Positions 46,025 through 55,300 of a stretch of DNA of 64,000 bases are shown here, piece after piece; positions within the stretch are counted from its first letter, which is position 1, and each line of letters starts with the position of its first letter. The notes below the pieces were generated by a model. The model did not search any database and was not told the origin of the DNA. It saw only the letters and a list, made by a program, of their open reading frames with translations. Both the position numbers and the translations under genes were made by a program. Location: positions 62,001 to 126,000 of the forward strand of contig NZ_BONF01000031.1 of NCBI RefSeq assembly GCF_016862575.1. The letters are read 5' to 3'. The stretch is from Catellatospora bangladeshensis. Its GTDB lineage: Bacteria > Actinomycetota > Actinomycetes > Mycobacteriales > Micromonosporaceae.

Positions 46025-46198
46025 GTGGCAGTCCCGAAGCGCAAGATGTCGCGCAGCAACACCCGTCACCGCCGGGCGCAGTGGAAGGTGAGCGCGGTCG
46101 CGACCGTCGCCTGCCCGCAGTGCAAGTCGGCCAAGCTGCCGCACGCCGCCTGCAGCGTCTGCGGCACGTACAACGGCCGCCAGGTCCTCGAGGTCTGA
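46025..46198 (+). CDS. rpmF: Ribosomal protein L32
   Basis: The 57-residue protein begins with [23 protein letters not shown]. It has CPQC near residue 36 and CSVC near 47 (zinc-binding C4 form), ending [14 protein letters not shown] lies eight bases upstream. It is 87 bases after the DUF177 gene and belongs to that operon. L32 is an essential large-subunit protein. Confidence 0.96.
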   Translation: MAVPKRKMSRSNTRHRRAQWKVSAVATVACPQCKSAKLPHAACSVCGTYNGRQVLEV

Positions 46199-46241
46199 GC
46201 CTTCAGGCGATCCCGGTGCGCCGGGAAGCTGCGAAACGTCA

Positions 46242-46273
46242 CGTCGCCGGCTGGCAAGCGCCAGCCGGCGACG
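46242..46273 (+). terminator. Hairpin between rpmF and rnc
   Basis: CGTCGCCGGCTGG and CCAGCCGGCGACG form a perfect 13-bp stem around CAAGCG; it may attenuate read-through into rnc or be an RNase III processing target. Confidence 0.7.
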
Positions 46274-46352
46274 TCGCCGTACCAGAAGGGAGCCCGCGGA
46301 GCGGGCACCGCATGACGCTGCCGCCCCTAAGCCGCCGAGAGGGGTGGGTTTG

Positions 46353-47132
46353 ATGGCTTCGAAGTCCTCGCAGGAGGCGCGTTCGGCGGACCGGACCGAG
46401 CAGGCCGCGGCCGCGCTGGCCGACCTGGGTGCCGCCTTCGGCGTGACACTCGCTCCGGAGCTGCTGGAACGCGCTTTGACCCATCGCTCGTACGCGTACG
46501 AGCACGGCGGGCTGCCCACCAACGAGCGGCTGGAGTTCCTCGGCGACGCCGTGCTGGGCGTCGTCATCACCGCCTCGCTCTACACCGCACACCCGGACCT
46601 GCCCGAGGGCCGGCTGGCGAAGCTGCGGGCCAGCGTTGTCAACTCGCGCGCCCTGGCGGGTGTGGCCCGCTCCCTCGGCAACGGCGGCATCGGCCCGCAC
46701 CTGCTGCTGGGCAAGGGCGAGGAGACCACCGGCGGGCGGGACAAGGAGTCGATCCTCGCCGACACGCTGGAGGCGCTGCTCGGCGCGATCTACCTGGAGC
46801 ACGGCATGGACCGGGCCGCCGAGGTGGTCCGCGCGCTGTTCGACCCGCTGATGGCGGAGTCGGCGCGGCGCGGCGCGTCGCTGGACTGGAAGACCAGCCT
46901 GCAGGAGCTGACCTCCGCACACGGCTGGGGCGTGCCGGAGTACGCCATCGAGGAGCAGGGCCCCGACCACGCCAAGATGTTCACCGCCTGGGCGGTCGTC
47001 GGCGGCGAGCGCTTCGGCGGGGTCACCGGCCGCACCAAGAAGGACGCGGAGCAGCGGGCCGCCGAGGAGGCCTGGCAGGTGCTGTCGCACCGGGCCGTGG
47101 ACACCTCGCATCCGGAGGCCCGGGAGACATGA
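46353..47132 (+). CDS. rnc: Ribonuclease III
   Basis: The 259-residue enzyme cuts double-stranded RNA in rRNA maturation. The catalytic signature [16 protein letters not shown] and [18 protein letters not shown] are present, then a dsRNA-binding domain (residues ~170-245: [32 protein letters not shown]). ATG 46353 follows GAGAGGGGTGGG. The following gene overlaps by four bases. Confidence 0.96.
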   Translation: MASKSSQEARSADRTEQAAAALADLGAAFGVTLAPELLERALTHRSYAYEHGGLPTNERLEFLGDAVLGVVITASLYTAHPDLPEGRLAKLRASVVNSRALAGVARSLGNGGIGPHLLLGKGEETTGGRDKESILADTLEALLGAIYLEHGMDRAAEVVRALFDPLMAESARRGASLDWKTSLQELTSAHGWGVPEYAIEEQGPDHAKMFTAWAVVGGERFGGVTGRTKKDAEQRAAEEAWQVLSHRAVDTSHPEARET

Positions 47133-48340
47133 CGGTGGCCGCCCCCGCCCACCTCGACAATCCGCCGACAGACGCCGGCCGCAAACCGAGGCTGTGGCGG
47201 CGGGCGGGCGGCCTGCGCGGGGTCGCCGCGGCGTTCGTCGTGGTGGCCGCGCTGCGCTGCGCCCAGCTCGGCGCGGTGTGGGCGATGTCCCCGCCCGACT
47301 CGCCGAAGACGCTGTGGCAGCGGCTGCTGCTGTGGGACGGCGGCTGGCTGCTCGACGTCGCCGTCAACGGCTACCCGTCCGGGTACACCTATCGCGACGG
47401 TGAGATCACCGGCAACGGGTTCGCCTTCTTCCCGCTCTTCCCGCTGCTCGTGCGGGGCGGCACGGCACTGGGCCTGCCGCCGGAGGCCGCGTCGCTGCTG
47501 ACCGCCCATCTCGCGGCGCTGGCCGCCGGGGTGCTGGTCTACCTGCTCGGCGTCGGCCTGTGGGGACGGCGGGTGGGGTACGCCCTGGTCGTGCTCGTCT
47601 GCGCGCAGCCGATGGCGGTCGTGCTCGGCATGGGCTACACCGAGTCGCTGTTCCTGGCCCTGGTGGCGGGCGCGCTGCTGGCCGCGCACGAACGGGTGTG
47701 GTGGGCGGCGGGCCTGGCCGGGCTGGGTGCGGCGCTGACCCGGCCCACCGGCGCCGCCGTCGGCGTGGCGCTGGCCGTGGCAGTGCTGCTGCTGTGGTGG
47801 CGGTCCCGCCGGGGCGAGGTCACCCTGCGGCGGTACGAGCTGCCGCAGGCCGTCACGGCGGCCGGGCTCGCGCTGGCCGGGGTGCCGCTGTTCCTGGCGT
47901 GGGTCGGCGTGCGCGTCGGCGAGTGGGACGCCTGGTTCACGGTGCAGACCAGGGGCTGGGGCACCACGTTCGACTTCGGCAAGGGCGTGCTGGACTTCAT
48001 CGCCTCGGCCGTGCTCGGCGGCGAGGGCGTCGTCGAGATCGTCACCGTGCTGCTCATCGTGGTCGCCCTGCTGCTGGCGGTGTACGCGGCCGGCGAGCGG
48101 GTCTGGCCGCCGCTGCTGGTGTACGGGCTGATCGCCCTGGTCCTGGTGCTGGGGCAGGCCGGCTACTGGCACTCCAAGCCGCGGCTGCTGGTGCCCGTGC
48201 TGCTGCTGTGCTGCGTGCCACTGGCCCGAGGGCTGGCCCGGGTGTCGACGGGAACGTCGGTGGTGTTGCTCATGATGTGGAGCGCGTTCGGCCTCTGGTT
48301 CGGCGCGCACATGATCACGGTATGGCCGTACACGATCTGA
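47129..48340 (+). CDS. PIG-V-like integral membrane mannosyltransferase-like protein
   Basis: The 403-residue protein has about ten helices. The motif [17 protein letters not shown] with a W-D near the first loop resembles the PIG-V (GT-C) mannosyltransferase family, which transfers mannose from a lipid-linked donor. Further features are [14 protein letters not shown] and [27 protein letters not shown] and [21 protein letters not shown]. Activity is inferred. It is translationally coupled to rnc (ATGA) and precedes mutM by 25 bases. Confidence 0.82.
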   Translation: MTVAAPAHLDNPPTDAGRKPRLWRRAGGLRGVAAAFVVVAALRCAQLGAVWAMSPPDSPKTLWQRLLLWDGGWLLDVAVNGYPSGYTYRDGEITGNGFAFFPLFPLLVRGGTALGLPPEAASLLTAHLAALAAGVLVYLLGVGLWGRRVGYALVVLVCAQPMAVVLGMGYTESLFLALVAGALLAAHERVWWAAGLAGLGAALTRPTGAAVGVALAVAVLLLWWRSRRGEVTLRRYELPQAVTAAGLALAGVPLFLAWVGVRVGEWDAWFTVQTRGWGTTFDFGKGVLDFIASAVLGGEGVVEIVTVLLIVVALLLAVYAAGERVWPPLLVYGLIALVLVLGQAGYWHSKPRLLVPVLLLCCVPLARGLARVSTGTSVVLLMMWSAFGLWFGAHMITVWPYTI

Positions 48341-48365
48341 ACGGCCGGAGCGGAGAGGCGGAGTC

Positions 48366-49220
48366 ATGCCGGAGTTGCCCGAGGTCGAGACCGTGCGCAG
48401 CGGCCTGGCGCGCTGGGTGGTGGGCCGCACCATCGGCGCGGTCGAGGTGCGCCACCCGCGCGCGATCCGCCGCCACCCCGGCGGCGCGCAGGACTTCGCC
48501 GACGCGCTGACCGGCCGCACCATCACCGAGGCCCGCCGCCGCGGCAAGTACCTGTGGCTCCCGCTGGACAGCGGTGACGCCGTCGTCGGCCACCTCGGCA
48601 TGTCCGGCCAGCTGCTCGTGCAGCCCGCCGACGCCGCCGAGGAGAAACACCTGCACATCCGCTTCGACTTCACCGACGGCGGCCCCCAGCTGCGCTTCGT
48701 CGACCAGCGCACCTTCGGCGGCCTCGCGGTCTCACCCGGCGGCGCGGTCCTGCCCGCCGAGATCGCCCACATCGCCCTCGACCCGATCGACCCCGCCTTC
48801 GTCGAGAAGGACTTCCTGGCGGCCCTGCGCCGCCGCCGCACCGCCGTCAAACGCGCCCTGCTCGACCAGTCCCTGATCTCCGGCGTCGGCAACATCTACG
48901 CCGACGAGGCCCTCTGGCGCGCCAAACTCCACGGCGAACGCCCCAGCGACGAGCTGACCGCCCCCGCCGCCAAACGCCTGCTCACCCACGTACGCGACGT
49001 CCTCGCCGAGGCCATCGCCGTCGGCGGCACCACCTTCGACGCCCTCTACGTCAACGTCAACGGCGAGTCCGGCTACTTCGACCGCTCCCTCAACGCCTAC
49101 GGCCGCGAGGGCGAGCCCTGCTCCCGCTGCGGCTCCCCGATCCGCCGCGAAAGCTTCATGAACCGCAGCTCCTTCTCCTGCCCCCGCTGCCAACCCCGCC
49201 CCCGCCCCACAACCCCGTAA
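48366..49220 (+). CDS. mutM: Formamidopyrimidine-DNA glycosylase
   Basis: The 284-residue enzyme removes 8-oxoguanine and other oxidised bases. The N-terminal PELPEVET provides the nucleophilic Pro2 and Glu3; RRRGKYLWL holds the conserved Lys. The H2TH region is [26 protein letters not shown], and the zinc finger [24 protein letters not shown] ends the protein. The final ~10 residues (QPRPRPTTP) are disordered. A CRCGA... clean zinc finger supports MutM rather than Nei. Confidence 0.94.
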   Translation: MPELPEVETVRSGLARWVVGRTIGAVEVRHPRAIRRHPGGAQDFADALTGRTITEARRRGKYLWLPLDSGDAVVGHLGMSGQLLVQPADAAEEKHLHIRFDFTDGGPQLRFVDQRTFGGLAVSPGGAVLPAEIAHIALDPIDPAFVEKDFLAALRRRRTAVKRALLDQSLISGVGNIYADEALWRAKLHGERPSDELTAPAAKRLLTHVRDVLAEAIAVGGTTFDALYVNVNGESGYFDRSLNAYGREGEPCSRCGSPIRRESFMNRSSFSCPRCQPRPRPTTP

Positions 49221-49278
49221 CCCCGCCACCCCCTAACCGCCGCCACCCCACGCGGACCCACCCACCCTCTACCGCGCC

Positions 49279-49345
49279 GATCTTGCGCGAACTGTGGGTA
49301 CGACACGCCCATTCCGCCTAAAAGGGCAACACTTCGCGCAAGATC
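49279..49345. repeat. GATC-bounded 67-bp palindromic element, family F, copy 3
   Basis: The arms are GATCTTGCGCGAACTGT and ACACTTCGCGCAAGATC; the interior is nearly identical to copy 2. It lies between convergent mutM and the GH114-like gene, 41 bases before family G copy 4. Confidence 0.9.
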
Positions 49346-49385
49346 GACGCGATCATGGGTGGCCGCGAGGGTGGGGCGGTGGCTT

Positions 49386-49446
49386 GATCGCGAGTTTGTG
49401 TCACAAGGTGTGGTCTGGCCACAGGTTCTGACACGAGACGGCGATC
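49386..49446. repeat. GATC-bounded 61-bp palindromic element, family G, copy 4
   Basis: It begins GATCGCGAGTTTGTGTCACA and ends CTGACACGAGACGGCGATC. Two different GATC-bounded families thus lie in one 280-bp gap. Confidence 0.88.
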
Positions 49447-49499
49447 TTCGCCGTGCCGCCGTGCGGGAGGGTGACCCCCGGAGCGCGGGTCGGGCGTGG

Positions 49500-50087
49500 T
49501 CAGGGGCGGCCGTAGGCGGGGCCGTCGGGGACCTTGAGGTCGGCGTCGTCGTGGGCGGTGTCGAGGAGGCCGACGGGCAGGGACAGCTCGTGGGCCTGCT
49601 CGACGAGGTGGTCCACGACGCTGCGCGGCGCACCGGCCAGCAGGTCCAGGGCGGCGGCGTCGAAGCCCTTGTCGCGGCAGAGGCGCAGGCGGTCGGCGAG
49701 GATCGGCGTGATGCGGTCTCGCAGCTGCGCCTCGGGGGCGTCCCAGCGGACCAGGCCGTCGGGCCGGGTCAGGTCGGCGGGGAAGCGGGCGGCGTCCGGC
49801 CGCCCGCGGCGCACCTCGCCGAGCGGGAGGTAGCAGACCGCGCGGCGGCGTTCGGCGTGCAGGTCCTCGACCAGGGACGCGTCGGTGGTGAAGCCGTCCA
49901 GCACGAACACGTCGGCGGCGGTGACCTGCGGGGGTGCGCTCAGTGCCCACTGCCAGCGCAGGCTGTCGGGTACGGCGGGCCGCGCCGGCGCCTCGTACCA
50001 GTGCGCGGGCCGGGTGGGGGCGGCACACGCCACGCAGGCGAGCACGACGACCGCGCTGACCGGCACCCGGACGCCCGCGACGTGCAC
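49500..50087 (-). CDS. GH114-like lipoprotein, possibly inactive
   Basis: The 195-residue protein starts VHVAGVRVPVSAVVVLAC with a likely lipobox Cys at residue 18. The domain (WQWALSAPPQVTAADVFVLDGF, AERRRAVCYLPLGEVRRGRPDAARFPADL, RLRLCRDKGFDAAALDLLAG) resembles GH114/TM1410-type endo-alpha-1,4-polygalactosaminidases. In active members the segment corresponding to residues 141-152 usually reads like DGVEPDNVDG; here it is DAAALDLLAG, so a catalytic acid appears lost. The protein also ends earlier than usual. It follows the GH135-like gene by five bases. Confidence 0.7.
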   Translation of the reverse strand: MHVAGVRVPVSAVVVLACVACAAPTRPAHWYEAPARPAVPDSLRWQWALSAPPQVTAADVFVLDGFTTDASLVEDLHAERRRAVCYLPLGEVRRGRPDAARFPADLTRPDGLVRWDAPEAQLRDRITPILADRLRLCRDKGFDAAALDLLAGAPRSVVDHLVEQAHELSLPVGLLDTAHDDADLKVPDGPAYGRP

Positions 50088-50092
50088 GGCGG

Positions 50093-50719
50093 CTACACCG
50101 AGACCGGCACGACCGCGGGCGCGCCGTGGATGGACGCCTCGTGCACGGCGAGGCCGAACCGGGCGCCCCGGCCCCGCATCAGCTCGTGGCAGGCGGCGAT
50201 CTGGTCCAGCGGCACGGAGTGCACGAGGTGCGTGTCGCCGGGGCGTACCCCCTCCGGGGTGCCGTGGCGGTACTGCTCCCACGGGCCCTCGTACGTGCAC
50301 AGCACCGCGCCCAGGCCGCGGTAGATGGAGTCGGTGGGCCGCCCCGGGTTGACCAGGAGCGTGTCGAAGCCGATCCGGCGGGCGGCGCGGACCGCGACGG
50401 CGACCGGGCCGACGGAGTACGGGCTGGTCGGCGCCTGGTCGAAGAAGACGCCCCGGACCGGGTAGCCGGCCCAGCGGCCCAGCTCGGCCCGCACCTGCTC
50501 GGTCGGGCGCGCGCCGAACGCGAGGTCGACGTAGCCGAGCAGGCCCGCTCCGGCGCGCACGAGCCGGGTGGTGGCCGCGGTCCAGGTCGGGTCGAGCCCG
50601 CTCCCGGGGCCGGCGTCGATGTTCAGCAGCACGGTCACGCCGACACCGGCGGCCTCGACCGCGGCCCACAGCTCCGGCTGCAGGTGCGGGTGTGCGGTTA
50701 GTGGCAGCAGGGGGGTCAC
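50093..50719 (-). CDS. Spherulin-4 / GH135-like TIM-barrel protein
   Basis: The 208-residue protein begins VTPLLPLTAHPHLQPELW. It has VTVLLNIDAGPGSGLDPTWTAATTRL, GAGLLGYVDLAFGARP, VRGVFFDQAP and DTLLVNPGRPTDSIYRGL, then CTYEGPWEQY. These match spherulation-specific family 4 (GH135), whose fungal member Sph3 is an endo-alpha-1,4-N-acetylgalactosaminidase. The family's catalytic DE pair is D94-Q95 here, while E144 (TYEG) is kept. No signal peptide is seen. It forms a two-gene unit with the GH114-like lipoprotein gene. Confidence 0.8.
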   Translation of the reverse strand: MTPLLPLTAHPHLQPELWAAVEAAGVGVTVLLNIDAGPGSGLDPTWTAATTRLVRAGAGLLGYVDLAFGARPTEQVRAELGRWAGYPVRGVFFDQAPTSPYSVGPVAVAVRAARRIGFDTLLVNPGRPTDSIYRGLGAVLCTYEGPWEQYRHGTPEGVRPGDTHLVHSVPLDQIAACHELMRGRGARFGLAVHEASIHGAPAVVPVSV

Positions 50720-50797
50720 GCCCGTACAACGACCGAGGTCGGGACGCCGCGACTGCCCACGGGCGACTGTCGGCTAGCCGACCGACCGGCCGCGGCC

Positions 50798-51595
50798 TCA
50801 ATCCCGGCCGAACTCCTGCGTCCAGTAGGTGGTGCGCCCCTGGTAGGCCAGGCCGACCCCGGTGGCCCGCGCGTCGCAGTCGAGGATGTTGTTGCGGTGG
50901 CCGGTGCTGGCCATCCAGCCGTCGACGACGGACTGCGCGGTGGGGTAGCCGTAGGCGATGTTCTCGCCGGCCGCCTCCCGCCGCGGGTATCCGGCGGCCG
51001 CGAGCCGGTCCACGAAGCTGCTGCCGTTGCGCCCGGTATGGCTGAAGTAGTCGTGCTCGGCCATGTCCGCGCTGTGGCGGCGCGCGGCCGTGCGCATCCG
51101 CTCGTCGGTGCGCACCCGGGAGCAGCCCGCCCGCTCCCGCTCCCGGTTGATCAAAGCTGTGACCTGGTCTTCCAGCTCGGTGACGCGCGAGCTCTCCAGG
51201 GTGGGCCGAGGCGACGGGTGGGCGGGCGGCGATGAGGCGGCCGGGAGCGGCGCGGGCGGTGGGGTGGTCCGGCGGGCGGCTGGGCGGCTCGGGGCGGGAA
51301 GCGGCACCGCGCTGCCGACGGGTGCCGTCACCGCCGTGGGCGACGGGGCCGGTGTGGTCGACGGCACACCGGCGGGCTCACCCGAAACGGTGACGCTCAG
51401 TGTGGGGACCGGCTGATCCGGCACGGGGCCGCCCGGAGCGGCGCGCCCGGAGCCCGCCGGGGCGGCCGTGAGCGCGGGGCCCACCGCCATCACGCCTCCG
51501 ACCAGCACGGACAGCAGCGCCGCGGAGGCCGTGAGCGCGGGCCACATCCGCAGCGGAGCACGATGCCGGCCGGTGTGCCGGCGACGAGGTGCCAC
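50798..51595 (-). CDS. Secreted CAP-domain (SCP-like) protein
   Basis: The 265-residue protein has an Arg/His-rich start and a signal-type helix (ALTASAALLSVLVGGVMAVGPAL), then a ~90-residue Pro/Ser/Thr linker. The CAP domain (residues ~140-265) contains NRERERAGC, RRHSADMAEHDYFSHTGRNG, AAGENIAYGYP, VVDGWMASTGHRNNILDC and GLAYQGRTTYWTQEF. Two cysteines could form a disulfide. Such proteins occur at spore coats and cell surfaces; the molecular role is unknown. Confidence 0.92.
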   Translation of the reverse strand: MAPRRRHTGRHRAPLRMWPALTASAALLSVLVGGVMAVGPALTAAPAGSGRAAPGGPVPDQPVPTLSVTVSGEPAGVPSTTPAPSPTAVTAPVGSAVPLPAPSRPAARRTTPPPAPLPAASSPPAHPSPRPTLESSRVTELEDQVTALINRERERAGCSRVRTDERMRTAARRHSADMAEHDYFSHTGRNGSSFVDRLAAAGYPRREAAGENIAYGYPTAQSVVDGWMASTGHRNNILDCDARATGVGLAYQGRTTYWTQEFGRD

Positions 51596-51833
51596 GCGCC
51601 GACGCTAGCAGCCGGGGCGGTTTGTCGCCTCCCGACACCTTCTGTGACCTGTGAGGCAGGGCAACTTGACGTCACCGGCGGATCGGCGGAATATGGATAC
51701 GTCGCCAGTCGCGCCCGACCGCGCTCGCCAGCATTATCCGGAGCAACATGCCGGATGCCAACGGGCCGGGAGCGCGAATATAACTGGGCGCGCGTTTGGC
51801 CGGCGAACCGGCAGCGCTTCACAAGGAGACGAT

Positions 51834-52028
51834 ATGGCGAAGGCCCTCTATGGCCACGTCACGGCAGCGCCCGATCGGCGCCTGCTGGACGAGGTCACCC
51901 GGTTGCGTGCCACGGTGCGGGCACTGGAGTTCGAGGTAACCCGGTTGCGTGCGGAGAACGATCGCCTGGCGGCTGCCGCTGCCGAGGCGGACGACTTCTT
52001 CCGCATCGCCGAGCCGGCCCTTACCTGA
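51834..52028 (+). CDS. 64-residue coiled-coil protein
   Basis: MAKALYGHVTAAPDRRLLDE is followed by VTRLRATVRALEFEVTRLRAENDRLA, a leucine-zipper-like amphipathic helix, and ADDFFRIAEPALT. The VTRLRA motif occurs twice (residues ~21 and ~35), suggesting internal repetition. AAGGAG seven bases before the ATG shows it is likely translated strongly. Function is unknown; it might dimerise or act as an anti-factor. A hairpin terminator follows. Confidence 0.75.
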   Translation: MAKALYGHVTAAPDRRLLDEVTRLRATVRALEFEVTRLRAENDRLAAAAAEADDFFRIAEPALT

Positions 52029-52360
52029 ACAATCCCCGCGTGAGCGGGACGTGGCCGACCGCCGTACGGGGCGAGTCGCCACGATGCACCAGTCCTTATG
52101 CGCGCCTCCACTCCTGTGGCGGCGCGCTTCTTCATTGCCCGTGGCGCCACGTCGTGGCGGCACAGCGCCGGAGCGCGCAGAGGGCATGGATCGTTGTCCG
52201 CCGGGGCGCATAGCGGCGCGGGCGGCGGGGCATAGAACAGCCGCCCGGTGCGGCGTCCCCCGAAGAGACGAGCTCTCCTCCGGGTACCCTGCAGCTTTGA
52301 CCCGATAGCATGTGCCACCCGCCGCCCGGCGGGACGCCCTTTGAACGATTTCGGAGCGCT
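52029..52360. other. Intergenic region before smc
   Basis: It contains one hairpin terminator (52100) and the smc promoter region; no gene is seen. Confidence 0.5.
52100..52133 (+). terminator. Terminator after the coiled-coil gene
   Basis: GCGCGCCTCCAC and GTGGCGGCGCGC form a 12-bp stem with one mismatch and a TCCT loop, followed by TTCTTC. Confidence 0.8.
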
Positions 52361-55300
52361 GTGCACCTCAAGAGCCTGACGGTGAAGGGCTTCAAGTCCT
52401 TCGCCTCCGCGACGACGCTGCGGCTGGAGCCGGGCATCACCTGTGTGGTGGGCCCGAACGGCTCCGGCAAGTCCAACGTGGTTGACGCGATCTCCTGGGT
52501 GCTCGGCGAGCAGGGCGCCAAGGCGCTGCGCGGCGGCAAGATGGAGGACGTGATCTTCGCCGGCACGTCCGGCCGCCAGCCGCTGGGCCGGGCCGAGGTC
52601 ACCCTCACCATCGACAACACCGACGGCGCGCTGCCGATCGACTACACCGAGGTCTCGATCACCCGCCGCATGTTCCGCGACGGCGCGAGCGAGTACGAGA
52701 TCAACGGTGACGCCTGCCGCCTGATGGACGTCCAGGAGCTGCTGTCCGACTCCGGCATCGGCCGGGAGATGCACGTCATCGTCGGCCAGGGCCGGCTCGA
52801 CAGCGTGCTGCACGCCCGCCCGGAGGACCGGCGCTCGTTCATCGAGGAGGCCGCGGGCGTCCTCAAGCACCGCAAGCGCAAGGAGAAGGCGCTCCGCAAG
52901 CTCGACGCGATGCAGGCCAACCTGAACCGCGTCAACGACCTCACCGACGAGCTGCGCCGCCAGCTCAAGCCGCTGGGCCGGCAGGCCGAGGTGGCCCGGC
53001 GCGCCGCGACCATCCAGGCCGACCTGCGCGACGCGCGCCTGCGCCTGCTCGCCGACGACCTGTTCACGCTGCGCGCCACGCTGGACAAGGAGATCGCCGA
53101 CGAGGCGGCCCTGCGCACCCGGCGCGAGCTGGTCGAGGAGGAGTACGAGCAGGTCCAGCTCCGGCTGGCTGCGCTGGAGGCGGAGCACGCCGCCGACGCG
53201 CCCGCGCTGACCCAGGCCCAGGACGTCTGGTATCAGCTGTCCGCGCTGCAGGAGCGTTTCCGCTCCACCGCGCAGCTGGCCTCCGAGCGGCACCGCCACC
53301 TGTCCGCTCCCACCGAGGAGGAGCGGCCGGGCCGCGACCCCGAGCGGCTGGAGGCCGAGGCCGAGGCGGTACGCGAGCAGGAGGAGGCGCTGCGCGAGGC
53401 GCTCGCCGAGGACCAGGTGCGCCTGGCCGAGGCGGTCGAGCGCCGCCAGGAGCTGGAGCGCCAGCTCGCCGCCGCCGAGCGGGCGCTGGTCGCCGCGGTG
53501 AAGGCGATCGCCGACCGGCGCGAGGGCATGGCGAAGCTCGCCGGGCAGGTCAACGCCGCCCGTACGCGTACCGCCACCGCCGCCGAGGAGATCGAGCGCC
53601 TGGCCGCGGCGTACGACGACGCCGCGATGCGCGCCGAGGCGGCGCAGGAGCAGGTGGACCTGGTCGCCGAGGAGACCTCCGACGCCGACCGCGACAACGC
53701 GGACCTGGACACCCGGCATGCCACCGCGGTCACCGCGCACGAGGACGCGAGCGCCGAGGTGAAGCGGCTGTCCGACGCCGACCGCGCCGCCGAGAAGGAG
53801 GCGACCGGCTGGAAGGCCCGCGAGGAGGCGCTCGCGCTGGGTCTCAACCGCAAGGACGGCGCGGGTGCGCTGCTGGCCCGTGCGGCTGACGTGCCGGGAC
53901 TGCTGGGCAGCGTCGCGTCGCTGCTCGCGGTCGAGCCGGGCTGTGAGGCGGCGCTGGCCGCGGCACTGGGCGCGCTGGCCGACGCGGTCGCCGTGGCCGG
54001 GGTCGACGAGGCCGCCGAGGCGATGCGCCTGCTCAAGATCCAGGACGCGGGCCGGGCCACCCTGCTGATCGGCACGTCCGCCACGCAGTCCCGCCCCGAC
54101 GTGGCGCTGCCCGGCGGCGCCCGCTGGGCGCTGGACGTGGTGCGCTGCGCCGAGAGCGTGCGCCCGGCCGTCACCCACGCGCTGCGCGACGTGGTGCTGG
54201 TCGACGACCTGACCGCCGCGGCGGCACTGGTCGCCGCCCACCCGGCGCTGCGCGCGGTGACTCGCGACGGCGACCTGGTCGGCGCGTTCTCCGGCGCGGG
54301 CGGCTCGTCGAAGGCGCCCAGCTACATCGAGGTCCAGGCGGCCGTGGACGAGGCCCGCGCGAAGCGGGTCGCGGCCGAGGAGATGACCGCCCGGCTGCGC
54401 GAGGAGATCGCCGCCGCCCGCGAGGTCGTCGCCGACCGCAAGCGCGCCGTCGACGAGGCCGCCGCCGCCAAGCGCGCGGCCGAGGGCGAGCGCAACGCCG
54501 CCGCCCGCCGCCTGGCCGAGGTCAGCGCCGCCGCGCGGTCCGCGCAGGCCGAGGCGCAGCGCCTGGGCGCGGCCCGGGACAAGGCCGCCGGTGCTCGCGA
54601 GCAGGACCTGATGCACCTGGCCGAGCTGGAGGAGCGGCTGGCGGCCGCGGAGGCGGTCCCGGTCGACGAGGACCCGTCCACCGGCGAGCGGGACCAGCTC
54701 GCCGCGCTGGTGCCGCAGGCCCGCCAGAACGAGGTCGAGGTACGCCTGGCCGTGCGCACCGCCGAGGAGCGCGTCTCGCAGATCGCGGGCCGGGCCGACT
54801 CGCTGCTGCGCCAGGCCGCCGCCGAGCGGGCCGCCCGCGAGCGCGCCGCCGCCCGCCGGGCCGCCCGGGAGCGTGGCGCGTCGGTGGCCAAGGCCGTCGA
54901 GTCCGGCACCCGCGAGGTGCTGACCAGGCTGAACGTGGCGCTGGAGGAGGCCGCCGAGCGGCGCGACGAGCTGGCGGAGGCGCGGACCGCCCGGGAGGCG
55001 GAGCTGGCGCAGGTGCGCAACGCGGGCAAGCGGCTGGGCGACGACCTGAACCGGCTCACCTCCGAGGTGCACCGCGACGAGATGGCCCGCGCCGAGCAGC
55101 GGATGCGCATCGAGCAGCTGGAGACGCGGGCCGCCGAGGAGTTCTCCATCGACGTGGAGACGCTGCTGGGCGAGTACGGCCCGCACGTCGGCGTACCGGT
55201 GATCATGCTGGGCTCGGCGGACCTGGCCGAGCCGGAGCCCTACGACCGGGCCATCCAGGAGAAGCGCGCCGCCAAGGCCGAGCGCGACCTGGCCCTGCTC

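Noticed and set aside
46199-46343. Small protein gene between rpmF and rnc
   Set aside because: The interval forms a strong hairpin and has no start with a ribosome site followed by a plausible frame.
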